Of a DNA stretch of 22,234 bases, positions 1 to 9,299 are shown in pieces. Made by a program: the position numbers and the translations under genes. The DNA is from Jimgerdemannia flammicorona (Eukaryota; Mucoromycota; Endogonomycetes; Endogonales; Endogonaceae), in assembly GCA_003990745.1 (NCBI GenBank), contig RBNI01001485.1, positions 1 through 22,234 of the forward strand, in the 5' to 3' direction. Under the pieces are notes generated by a model. The model was not told the DNA's origin and ran no database searches. It saw nothing but the letters and a program-made list of their open reading frames with translations. Each line of letters begins with the position of its first letter. Position 1 is the stretch's first letter.

Positions 1-75
<75 letters not shown>

Positions 76-77
76 GG

Positions 78-116
<39 letters not shown>
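1..116. repeat. Poly-G homopolymer tract at window start
   Basis: About 116 bases are G apart from a TGGTT interruption near 75-79 and the TT that ends the run. It passes directly into ordinary mixed sequence. No telomere motif (TTAGGG or its complement) is present. A pure G run of this length at a contig edge is most simply an assembly or sequencing artefact, though a natural G-quadruplex-prone tract cannot be excluded from the sequence alone. Confidence 0.9.
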
Positions 117-118
<2 letters not shown>

Positions 119-767
119 GTCTGTCGAGTCGTCGTCGTCGAGCATGAGGTTGGGATGAGGTCAAAGGAAGTCAGAACAGGGAACGAAAGGGTAAGAGAAG
201 GGTGCCACACGGTGTCTCCTAAGCCTTTTTAACTATACTTACAAAATTTCCACCGATTCCAAGCTGATACGATACCTGTTCGGAAATGAGCAATCTCCGT
301 CCACGGCAATAAAATTGGCCCTATGTTCGCGATCAGCATTACGATTGTGCGTGTTGTGGCGCAGGCTGTCCCATGTTCGCAACCTTGACCGCCTCCCAGA
401 CAACTGACACAGACACAGACCCTTGTCTCAACCGTACGGACGTTCGACCTCGGCCACCTCGCATCCACAAGTTCTCGTTCGATGATGACGCTGGAACTGG
501 AGGAGTTGGACAGGAGGGGACAGGGAGGAGGGGATGTGTCGGCGAAATGAGTGACCAGTTTTTTGAGGCCCGGAAGAACGTGTTGTGTGAGCCAGAACCT
601 CGTAAGCCAGCTGGCAAGGGAGAGAGAGAGAAGGAGAGGAAGGTGGAGGTTAGAGGGGGGATGAATTGTTAAGATGTTGTATATATTGGTTTTGGGTGAG
701 ATGGCGGAATATGACCTCATGTCTATTTATTCTTATCTATACACCAACGCCATTCAGTCGTGCATGC
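117..767. other. Non-repeat-like, CpG-containing stretch with no recognised gene
   Basis: This stretch differs from most of the window by having normal CpG frequency and no obvious nonsense-type decay. Open frames overlap on both strands: a 99-residue plus-strand frame at 373-672, rich in charged residues near its end, and a 163-residue minus-strand frame at 229-720, rich in Ser and Leu. Neither shows a domain I recognise, and the purine-rich run at 618-660 inflates both. It may be gene-flanking sequence or part of a spliced gene. No function is assigned. Confidence 0.4.
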
Positions 768-862
768 AAGACAATTCACGATGTCGACTACCGCAACTGC
801 ATCGACATCGATCAGATAGAAGCGCTCAAAATCCCTGTCACCAACACTCCTGGGAGGACAAG
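768..862 (+). pseudogene. Short fragment resembling a D-2-hydroxyacid dehydrogenase exon
   Basis: The plus frame at about 783-860 reads VDYRNCIDIDQIEALKIPVT and then NTPG. In D-isomer-specific 2-hydroxyacid dehydrogenases (NAD-dependent reductases of glyoxylate, hydroxypyruvate and similar 2-keto acids), the segment 'N-I-D-x-x-x-A-x-x-x-G/K-I-P-V-T-N-T-P-G' sits just before the Rossmann GxGxxG loop, so this is a distinctive match. Possible splice signals bracket it: an AG at about 769-770 and a GTGGGT at about 862. The Rossmann loop, the catalytic Arg/Glu/His and the N-terminal part are not found on either side. It is therefore an isolated exon or gene fragment. The match is short and made by eye, so chance similarity remains possible. 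Confidence 0.35.
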
Positions 863-1289
863 GTGGGTTTCGCCGACTTGTGTGGCTGGTCGGGAGTTGG
901 TGGTGTAAACTGTGTGGTTAGGTGGACGGTGGCCATTTTCACTTCGTGCTGGATTCACAGTATTATTATTTCCTTCCCCTTCTCAATAAATGCATCTGCT
1001 TCTTGCTGAAACTTCTGTCTTAATCGTTATCATCCTTCTTTCCTTCTTTCCTATTGACCGCAGATGATCGACTCTGTCACTAGGATAGTTTCATCACGAG
1101 GTTCAACGACTTCACATCACGCAACTAAAGTTCGATTATTTGCAGTGGTCGACGGGTAAATGTCGTTTTATCTGGTTATTTGTTTCGAGCGTTGATAATG
1201 AAAGTTGTGTTATAGGATTCTGCTTTGGTTTTCTACTTACAGTGGAATATACCAATTGCCTCTTTATATTTAATTAATTCATCCAACTT
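863..1289. other. Unassigned sequence between the dehydrogenase-like fragment and rDNA
   Basis: CpG-containing, moderately AT-rich sequence. No GxGxxG loop or other continuation of the dehydrogenase-like fragment was found in any frame. Pyrimidine runs followed by CAG near 1145 and 1240 look like intron acceptors but lead into no recognisable coding frame. I could not align this part convincingly with 28S rRNA. Confidence 0.4.
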
Positions 1290-2216
1290 TAGTTATCAAT
1301 CGCACATCCACCATCAGTGTCATGCCGTAGTGCCATCTTTAGGATGTCGCCACGGAGTAGTGGCCAAACTGAAGGTTCATTAAACAGCCTTTATGGGGTT
1401 TATAATATTAGTCAATTAAAACTGTATTCATTGGATGTTTGTCAATGATAATAAAGATTCGAAGACTAGAACCTACAATCACCAAACCAGCATTCCAGGT
1501 CAGATATGGGTGACGATACCAAATCCAAAACAAGCAATAATAGTGTCTATTGGACGCGCGAAACCCCGAAAAAATGTCAGGTCTACATAGCGTCATTATT
1601 TCAAGACGGGTCATTTAAAACCATTACGCCAGCGACCGAAGTCGATGTGTGGTAGGCCACCGTGTCACCCACAGACCACACACCTAGTCAACAAGCTGTC
1701 TAGGCGCGGGTGCCCGAGAGGCATCATCGGTCTCGACCGACATATTTACCAGGGCTATAACACCCCTTCTCGTGAAAGGTCGAGCTACATTCCCTTGGCA
1801 TTAATCGGGCAAACAAACCGACGCTGGCCTGGGAGGCGAGAAAGTGCACAAGACCCAAAGGCCAAGCGGATTACCTTCCCGCACGACTGATTTCAAACGT
1901 TTCCATTTCAACAATTTCACGCGAAATTTACCACCCATTTTAGGCTGCATTCCCAAACAACCTGAGTTTTGGAAAACGTATCACATAGTACGCAGTTCGG
2001 GGTCATAAACAGGTTTCTCACCCTCTATGATGCGCTGTTCCATACCCGGACGTGCACCGAAAACGCTTCTTGAACTACAACTCGGACATGATACCTGCCA
2101 GATTTTAAATTTGAGCTTTTCCCGCTCACTCGCCGTTACTCGGTGAATCCTTGATAATTTCTTTTCTTCCGCTTATTGATGTGCTTCAGCGGGTAGTCCC
2201 AACTGATTTCAGATCT
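1290..2216 (-). rRNA. Degenerate 28S (LSU) rRNA 5' portion, D1/D2 region, pseudogene
   Basis: The minus strand carries the 5' part of a fungal large-subunit rRNA. Conserved blocks, given as plus-strand positions, include the start of the gene at 2166-2215 (CTTCCGCTTATTGAT and CAGCGGGTAGTCCC), the block around CTGCATTCCCAAACAAC at 1945-1961, CACCCTCTATGA near 2019, and TTTCAAGACGGGTC at 1599-1612. Weaker matches run on to about 1290. The copy is badly damaged. Several bases are missing from the normally invariant stretch between GTGCTT and CAGCGGG. Roughly 100 bases of conserved core are missing at about 1920, where TTTCACG is joined straight to AAATTTACCACCCA. Many substitutions are transversions. 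CpGs are kept, unlike in the 18S part. It should not make functional rRNA. The left boundary is uncertain. Confidence 0.85.
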
Positions 2217-2379
2217 AAATAATGAATTTTCAATCTTCCATACTATTTCGCCAAATTACAGGATTCAGAGAGAGGAATGGACCCGAAAATAACAAATATT
2301 ACGCATTAACACCCAAGAAATCTGCAAAGCCCAAATCCCACAGTCTGACTAACAAACAACCAAATTCTGGATGTCATAT
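2217..2379 (-). other. ITS2 spacer (degenerate rDNA unit)
   Basis: This 163-base interval lies between the recognisable 5' end of 28S and the 3' end of 5.8S on the minus strand, as expected for ITS2. Its length is within the usual fungal range. It is AT-rich, and no further internal feature was identified. Confidence 0.8.
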
Positions 2380-2534
2380 TTAATACTGCAACAGGCGTAC
2401 TCTCCAGAATACCAGAGAGTGTAATATGCGTTCAGAGATTCGACGATTCACTGAATTCTGCAATTCACATTACATTTCGCATTTCTCCGCATTCTTTATC
2501 GATGGGAGAGCCAAGAGATCCATTGTTGAAAGTT
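2380..2534 (-). rRNA. 5.8S rRNA, near full length, mutated
   Basis: The complement matches fungal 5.8S end to end in about 155 bases. It opens with AACTTTCAACAATGGATCTC, then AATGTGAATTGCAGAATTCA and CTGAACGCATATTACACTC, and closes near 2380. The 3' hairpin block with GGTATTC is of Pezizomycotina type. Lesions include CTCCCATCGATAAAGAATGC, where CTGGCATCGATGAAGAACGC is expected, and C-to-T changes in the GC-rich 3' hairpin. It belongs to the same degenerate unit as the flanking 28S and 18S pieces, so it is very probably not functional. Confidence 0.9.
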
Positions 2535-2689
2535 GTAATATATTTTTATTATAAAAATTATTTTTATTTAAATTTCGATGGTGTTTATATAAAATATATA
2601 TAGAGTAGTCAGCAACACTCTTCTATAGAAACATGCTCTTTGTCCCATTTTCTCTCTCTATTAGGTGGATATAGGCTATGCCTATATTT
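2535..2689 (-). other. ITS1 spacer, very AT-rich
   Basis: The 155 bases between the 5.8S 5' end and the 18S 3' end correspond to ITS1. The part at 2535-2610 is almost pure A/T, including an ATATATATAG run. Base composition changes sharply here: CpG-containing sequence lies to the left and CpG-poor sequence to the right. Confidence 0.75.
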
Positions 2690-3462
2690 TAAAGATCCTT
2701 CTGCAGGTTCACCTATGGAAACCTTGGTACGACTTCTACTTCCTCTAAATGATCAAGTTTATCCAATTTCTCAACACTCGGATACTGTTGCCAGCTTCTG
2801 GGCACCCATTCGAGAGACTCACTAAGTGGTAGTAGCTATGGGCAGTGTGTATAAAGGGCAGGGAAATAATTAAATCAACCTGATGACTCATGTTTACTAT
2901 TGAAGAGCAATAATTGCAACAGCATGATGAAGTTTCAAAATATTACCCAGACCTTCCAGCCAAGGTTTAAGCTTTCTGACTTCATCAGTATAGTATACAT
3001 ATGGCCCAGAATATCTAAGGGCTTCACAGACCTATTATTGCCTCGATCTTCCATTACCTAAATATCAATAGTCTCTCTAGGAAGTTGATGATAAATAAAA
3101 AAGGTTCATCTAACTATTTATTTATTTATTAATAAAATTATCTAGACAAATTACTTTACTAACTAGGAATAGTCATATACTATTACTCAAAGAATTAAAA
3201 AAGAGCTCTCAATCTCTCAATTCTTACAATATCTAGATCTGATGAGTTTTTCCATATTGAGTCAGATTAAGCCTCAGGCTTTACTTCTGATATATCTTTC
3301 TATCAATTTCTTTAAGTTTCAGCCCTATGATTATCTTTCTCTCAAAACTCAAAAACTTTGATTTCTTTCAAAATACTGAATAAGTCAATAAAAATAATAT
3401 CATCTGATCTCTAGTCAGTATAGTTTATAGTTAAGACTATGATGATATCAAATTATCTTTGA
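2690..3462 (-). rRNA. Degenerate 18S (SSU) rRNA 3' portion, truncated pseudogene
   Basis: The minus strand matches the 3' roughly 770 bases of fungal 18S rRNA. It starts at the 3' terminus (plus-strand GATCCTTCTGCAGGTTCACC at 2694-2713) and continues through CTTCCTCTAAATGATCAAG, AGAGCAATAATTGCAA near 2905, AAGAGCTCTCAATCT near 3202, CAATTTCTTTAAGTTTCAGC near 3304 and ATAGTTTATAGTTAAGACTATG near 3420. Most changes are C-to-T or G-to-A and few CpGs survive, so the decay looks like RIP or deamination. Similarity stops at about 3460, where hAT-type AT-rich sequence begins. The rest of 18S is not present anywhere in the window, so the gene is truncated here. An open frame at 2640-2825 is only a shadow of this rRNA. 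Confidence 0.92.
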
Positions 3463-3813
3463 TTAGTACTTGGAATGAATCAAATGAAATTAAATTTAGA
3501 TCAAATTTAATTCAATTTGAATAGTTTGAATAAATTGAGAGCCAATTTGATTCAAACTAATTTGAATTGAATCAATTTACAATTCAAATCAAATTGAATT
3601 CCAAACTAAATATGGTAATTCCAATTATATACAATACAACTTACAATATATATATATATATACTCTCTCAAAGTAATCATATCAGATGTACCTTTTATAC
3701 TCTCTATAGAGAATATGTCAGATATGGCTTTAACAAGTCCAGTTTCAATAAATCTAGCTTTTATAAGTGTAATTTTATCTGAGAAAGAAAAAGAAAAAGT
3801 ACAAGAGTGATCT
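3463..3813. repeat. AT-rich region with symmetric CAATTTGAATT-like motifs, possible hAT subterminal region
   Basis: At 3490-3605 the motif (T)CAAATTnAATT recurs many times in both orientations, for example CAATTTGAAT, TTTGATTCAAAC and TTTGAATTGAATCAATTT. This gives a cluster of short palindromes. A TATATATATATATA run at 3648-3661 and a GAAAGAAAAAGAAAAAG run near 3783 follow. It lies between the truncated 18S and the first hAT coding block. Subterminal clusters of short bidirectional motifs are known transposase-binding sites in hAT elements, so this may be the 5' end of that transposon. No convincing terminal inverted repeat was found. Confidence 0.5.
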
Positions 3814-4588
3814 GATATTTAGACAAAGTTCACAAAGGAGTATAAGAAAAATAGAGACATTCAAATCAAATGTAACTACTTTAAGGTATCATATAAGGCT
3901 ATTGGTGGCTCAATAATAAATTTATAGGTATATTTTGACAAATTTCATAAGAGTTGTCAAAGAGGAGCAATAGAGTTTTTATGTAACTTATCTGTTTTTT
4001 TTTTTCTTTTCTTATTATTAATTTATTACTACTTGATAATTATCTAAATAGCCAAGATTTTCTGTAAAGATATTACAAGACTAACTTATTTGCTAAATTA
4101 TTCATAATAGCTAGCCTTTTATAGATATTGAGAATTTAGAGCTAAAAGATCTTTTTTGTCTTCTGAAACCAGATATTACTATTCCTTCTACTGGAATTAT
4201 TTAAAATAAAATTAGGCTGACCATTCAATGAAAATATGATACTGTCAAAATTATACCATAGATAAGATTTAATATTTTAATATTGAATATAAATTTGAAT
4301 ATTTCAAAGTTAAATAGCTTTGAATTAATCTTATATATTTCAATTTATTTATTTGGAAATAAAATATATCTGGTCAAATATCCTTCACTATTAACATATG
4401 GATATCACTCAATATATATCATTTCTTAGAATTAATACATACTGGATTTGTCAAAATTAGCAACTTGACAATATGTTGATTAATTTTATTAAGCTATCAG
4501 GATCTCATTAGATAAAAATCTTACTAGTGCCTTTGTGAACTATAGTTGAGATTTTGATATATAGATAAAGATATATAGAGAACAAGTC
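3814..4588 (+). pseudogene. hAT transposase, BED zinc finger and N-terminal half (degenerate)
   Basis: The frame from 3814 reads a BED-finger domain: FTKEYKKNRDIQIKCNY (first zinc Cys at 3871), then SYKAIGGS and the right-hand end DKFHKSC with the zinc His at about 3945. A Trp and an Arg of the family pattern are stop codons (TAG at 3820 and near 3926), and the second zinc Cys position is Phe. Further on come KPDITIPSTGII (about 4160-4200) and, at 4440-4507, YWICQN-stop-QLDNM, then INFIKLSGSH, where hAT proteins have W..NWQL...LLDF..L.G.H. NLTSAFVN and DFDI follow in another frame. BED-hAT transposases bind the element ends and catalyse cut-and-paste transposition. This copy is broken by stops and frameshifts and then interrupted at about 4589 by LINE sequence. 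Confidence 0.8.
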
Positions 4589-5571
4589 TTTTTTTTATAT
4601 TTTTATTTTTTTTTATTTTACAGACTCAAAGTCTTGCAGATTTTTATTAGAAGAGAATCTAGACAATATATGCCAAAATCCACCCCCACTACCCATTGAG
4701 CACTGCTCTCTTATTAAATCTAGGCTAGCTATTGTCCAGTGGCTCAACTATGCCAGACACAGCAGGGCCTATAGTGGTCCATATCTCATTTTGTATACCA
4801 TGCTCTCTCTACTACCAGGGGGAATTCAGCCATATGCTAATAATCAAAAGTGTATGTCCAAAACTCCAATATATATATAAGGCCATGCTTAAGCCAAATA
4901 GAATAGCCCCTGCCACTTTGGGTAGAAATACCAGATAAAGAAAAAGCTCTTCTCAAAGTATAGAATGGTAGATAGGGCCTGGTTCTCTCAAGTGAGATTA
5001 GAAGAGGACTTATATGTGAGACAGGAAAAGACCCCCAATACTCCACTACTCAAGCTTGCAGATCTTGATCATATTGCTATATAAGCTTCTAGTTTGAGTT
5101 GAGTATAGCCAAGATACCTGACCTGGGTAGCCTCTGGCCCCCCAGCTACCCCCAATGACTGGGGTCAAACTCCACAAATTGCCAAAAGTAGCCAGGAGTA
5201 ATACCTACCATCTAATTACTCTATATAAATCAAAAGACCCCACTGAAGCAGCACCTGCCCCAGCCCTGATAACTGCCCCCAGCCTGGTTCCCTACTGGTC
5301 CACTGTTATTATCCTTCCTTCTATCTGTGACAGCTATCTCTCCTCTCATTCTGATATCACCTAAAAAACAGTCACTTATATCAGAACCATACTCACTGTG
5401 AAGCTCACCAAAGCCAGAGAGCCCTACCACAGGCACTGAGGACCTATAGATAACCTATACTGAGTACTTGATGCCCAAGATCAGCCAACTCCCTATGTAA
5501 CCTATAATATACTAAGATGATACCTTGTTGGCAATGGCAAAAGGAAGAAGACACTGCATCAAAAGAGGAAC
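4589..5571 (-). mobile_element. Non-LTR retroelement 3' fragment with A-tail (minus strand)
   Basis: On the minus strand this roughly 980-base block ends in an A-rich tail (plus-strand T-run 4589-4619), preceded by a small hairpin AGACT-CAA-AGTCT at 4622-4634 and an AATAAAAATC stretch. It is C/T-rich on the plus strand and CpG-free, like the neighbouring LINE. Minus-strand frames of 68-69 residues exist at 5230-5436 and 4837-5046, but I recognise no reverse transcriptase, endonuclease or RNase H motif. It may be the 3' UTR of a LINE family or a non-autonomous element. It abuts the A-tail of the next LINE at 5572. Confidence 0.5.
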
Positions 5572-5606
5572 TTTTTTTTTTTTTTTTTTTTAAAGTCTCT
5601 TAGACT
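5572..5606 (-). other. LINE 3' end: 5-bp stem hairpin followed by 20-base A-tail
   Basis: Read on the minus strand, the hairpin AGTCT-AAG-AGACT (5594-5606) is followed within two bases by an uninterrupted A-run (T at 5572-5591). Short 3' structures next to the tail are often recognised by the LINE reverse transcriptase at the start of reverse transcription; that role here is inference. The neighbouring 3' fragment has a similar hairpin at 4622-4634. Confidence 0.6.
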
Positions 5607-8600
5607 CTTTCCTTTATTAATATACCTATCTATCCTATATACAATAATATACTGTGCCCATCCCAATCTGATCCCCCTAGGGGCCCCTACATCCTCCTGA
5701 TTATAGACCACTAGGTTATTAACTATCTCTACTTGCCCACCACTCTATTCACAGATCCCCTCTACCAGATTGTGATGGCACCCACTCTGGGGACCCCATC
5801 CCACCCACCACTCTGTCAGCAAATCTCCCATCAACCCCTCTCATCTTAAAAATCTCTTCTACAAACTCAGCTTTTACCTCTCCTCAAAAACAAAGAGCCA
5901 ATGTCCAGCCAGCCCTACCCATACAGCTAAAACCCACTCTATAGTGAGCCATTTATTATCCATCCTACTCACCAATCTAGATTTCAAATCTTCCCAGTGA
6001 TCTCTCTCTCCATCTGGTCTCCTCTTCACACCTAGCCAGTCCCCTACCACTATCCAAAAGTCCCTCAGAATCTCACACTCTCCTAGCCAATATTCTGATA
6101 TCTGCACAAATCTCCCAACTTATCTGATATTGTAACACTCCTCACATTCTAATTGTCCACCATCTACTAGATGTCCAGCACACAAATTCAAAAAGACATT
6201 CCTCTACAGCATCTGCCACCATACTACTCAGAACTTGAGAGGAATCTCCCTTTGCACCTCAGCTCTCTATGACCAGACTCTTGCCCAGTCCCACTCCTCA
6301 CCAATCCTCACTGCCTGCTAACTACTTGGCCAAAGATTCTGAGCAAGTCTCTGCTGGCACTCTACTCTATCACTAATATCAAACTCAGTAAGTAGAATGC
6401 CCCCCAAAAGCAGTCTGTCCTATCTCCACATAGCCAGTCCCCACAGCATCCCCCCCTCATTACTATGTCAGTGCAGGTCTATGCAGCATGCTCCATCTGC
6501 CACCCCCTACCAGAAGCCTTTATACTGTAGCCATTGGCTTCTACCCAGACCCACCAGAGACAGCAAATCTCCTGAGGACCCTTGTGGGGAGAATCTCATC
6601 TCTTATACCTTGTGCATCAGTAGCACCCATCTTCCTCCCTGCAGTTCAACAGCCCTTCAACCACCAAGCTCTCAGACAGTATAGTCTCTTAGGAAAATCC
6701 ACCAGTCCCAGTCCATTGGTATAGTAAGAGTATCCCAACTAATCTGGGACTACCTCCCTGCCTAAATCCAATCCCTAGCCAGTTTCATCAGTCTCTTCAC
6801 CACCCAAGCTGGAAAATCCAAGTAATAAGAAATATACTATAGCTTGAGAAACCAGTAGACATTCAGAATTGATACCTGGCCTGCCAGGGAGATGTAGCGA
6901 CCTCTCCAACCCCTAAGAGCCTCCCCCCAGATGGCCACCCTCTTCTCTCACCACACCTGTGATAAGACAGATCCATATACTGAAAGAAAGATGCCCAAAT
7001 ACCACACCACCTCTCCTGTAGGGACAATTGTTCCAATGACATCCCCTCCTACTAGCCCATTACCCAGCACCTTGTCTCACACTTATTCCAGTTGAGCTTT
7101 GCTCCAGAGTGTGTCTTATACCATTCCACTATCTCTTTAAGTGCCCCAACATCTGCCACTGATTCAAGTCCAACCACCATATCATCCCACCTTCCACACT
7201 ACACTATAGATAGAGAGCCCTGCTATCTTCTATCAAATCCTATACAACAAAGGTTTTAATGAAAGAGCATATAGAATAGGGGACAGTAGATCTCTCTGAG
7301 GAACCCCCCTCTCTAAGAGAAATGCTAGACTCTGGTGACCATTACACATTAGTACTGCCCTACTGCCCACTAACAGATTCAACATAGATACTTGAAATCA
7401 TAAGGGAATACTAATTCTATCCAGCACCTTGCCCAGCCACACCTGCTGAATGCAGTCATAGGCCTTCTCCTGGTCCAAAAAGACCAGTCTCTCATCCAAT
7501 CTATTAGCCTATACTCCTTCAATGTTTCTATGGACCCAGGCCATCTCATTTCTGATAAGTCTGCTTCCAACAAAGCCCCACTGCTCCTCACCCAGCACCT
7601 GTTGGGCAACCTTCGTAACCTTGTGACAATCACCTTAGTAACTATCTTCCTGTCCATATCCAGAAGCATAATTAGCCTCCAGTTCTTCCAGTCCTCTCTC
7701 CTTCCCTTGTCCTTATATAATAAGGCCACCAGCCTGAGGTCCTGCCCTCCAACCCACTCACCATTCAGAAGGACAAGGTTACAGAGGGCTGCCATCTCTC
7801 CTAATACTCCAGGGACCTTCTCTATTTTCTTCCAAAAGTCTCAAGGTAATCCATCCTCTCCTAGTGCTGTCCCAAGCTTAGTTGCTACAAGAACTCTCTG
7901 GATCTCCTCCTCTTGGACTGGTAGGATCAAATCTCCCAGGCCCTCCACTTGTGGCAGTTCCATATCCTCTAGCATGTCTCCAATTATCTCTTCATCAGTA
8001 CTCCCTTCCTCCTCACTCCACAGACCCCACCACCACTCCTTCAGTAACCCTAAGATCTATTATATACTATGTACCATTTCTCCCTCTGCATTAAGAACTC
8101 CATCCCATTGATGTCACACCCTTCTAGCCTAGAGGAGCCTTGACAAGTACCTAGTAGACCTCTCCCTCTCCTCAAGCCCCTGCCATCTCAGCCTAGTTGC
8201 CATTCCTTTCATATACATCTCTTCCTTCTCTCTCAGTATCTATTGTAGCTCCACTATCTCCAATTTTGCTCGCACCAACCTTCAATCATCCTTCTCTCCA
8301 GAATTTATCAAATCTACCCATTCTATCTGCAATCTAACCAACCTATCAGAATCACATCTCATCATTTTTCTTCTCTGCCTCTCAGTATCTCTACCTGCCC
8401 CTCTCCAGTAAACCCTTGTAGTCTTTTTCAACTTCATCCACCATACATCCACTGGTGAGCCCTCATGTATCCAGCTAGTGATCTTCCCTTAGATGTCCTC
8501 TACCCAAGGGTCCCACAATACCTTCTTGGCCAGTAGGGAGGAGTTAAGGTGCCAATGTCCAGGTCTATCTCCACTCTCCCCAAACTGCCCCTGCCCTAAC

Positions 8601-9288
8601 AGTCCCCAGTGATCTGACCATGGGCACTACTCCACCTCCAGAGACTTCCAGACATCTATGCCCCAGCATTTGGCTGTCAGAATCCAGTCAATCCTTGCAC
8701 CTAGACCATTCACTCAGTGTATGTAGATCCTCTTTTCTCCCTACTTCATTCTGCCCATATCCCCTAAGGAGCTAAGATCTCCACCTCCTCCCATACATCT
8801 AGGTCACTACTCCTTCCATCCACACTCCTCTCTCTATCAGTTCTATCCAACTGAAGATTCCACACCATATTGAAGTCACCTCCCAGAATATCTACTCCAT
8901 CCTCCAAGAAAACACCCTCCTCTAAAAGACCCTTAATCTATATAATCTGCTCACCCCTAGCTACAGGGCAGTAGCAAAAGCCAACTCTCACTGGCTCCCA
9001 CCCAGGTTGATACCATTCTCCTCATACCAAATGGTCTCCCCTGCTCCTGATTCCACCTAAATCTCCTTTATCACTCTATACCAAAATTGCCACTTTGCTA
9101 ATCCAAACTGTAGCTCCTCTCCATTCTCTAGTCCATTTCTCTTAATCTATATCATCCTCACAATGTACATCCTGCAACAGATAGAGATTAGTCTCCAATT
9201 CCTTAAGCCAAGTGAAAATGTTCTTATGCTGCCCAGATCCCCATAACCTATACACATTTAGAGAGAAAATGTTAGTTATACTGTTCAT
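5607..9288 (-). pseudogene. LINE ORF2: endonuclease-reverse transcriptase polyprotein (degenerate)
   Basis: The likely start is the ATG whose complement lies at 9286-9288 (MNSITNIFSLNVYRLWG). The endonuclease follows: LLQDVH at about 9165-9182 (family LLQETH, catalytic Glu replaced by Asp), LGGDFNMV at about 8866-8890, RIDWIL near 8680 and SDHW near 8615. The reverse transcriptase shows KNWRLIMLLDMDRKIVTKVI at about 7640-7700, FLDQEKAYD near 7460-7485 (family D..KAFD), GVPQRSTVP near 7310, a DD pair of the YADD box near 7180 and SGAKLNWNKCET near 7085. A Cys-rich tail with CEEC and GECEILRDFW at 6040-6165 resembles the zf-RVT region. The product would nick the target and copy element RNA onto it. 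Frames change repeatedly and stops are frequent, so this copy cannot be active. Confidence 0.85.
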
Positions 9289-9299
9289 AAGAAATAATA

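Noticed and set aside
1..116. Telomere
   Set aside because: No TTAGGG-type or other heterogeneous telomere unit; the run is essentially pure G.
229..720. 163-residue minus-strand open frame
   Set aside because: Low-complexity Ser/Leu-rich translation over a purine-rich tract, overlapping open frames on the other strand, no domain recognised.
2640..2825. 61-residue plus-strand open frame
   Set aside because: It is antisense to the conserved 3' end of 18S rRNA.
7530..8111. 193-residue plus-strand open frame, the longest in the window
   Set aside because: It lies antisense to LINE ORF2. The minus strand carries clear reverse transcriptase motifs in the same interval, and the Ser/Pro-rich translation is a shadow.
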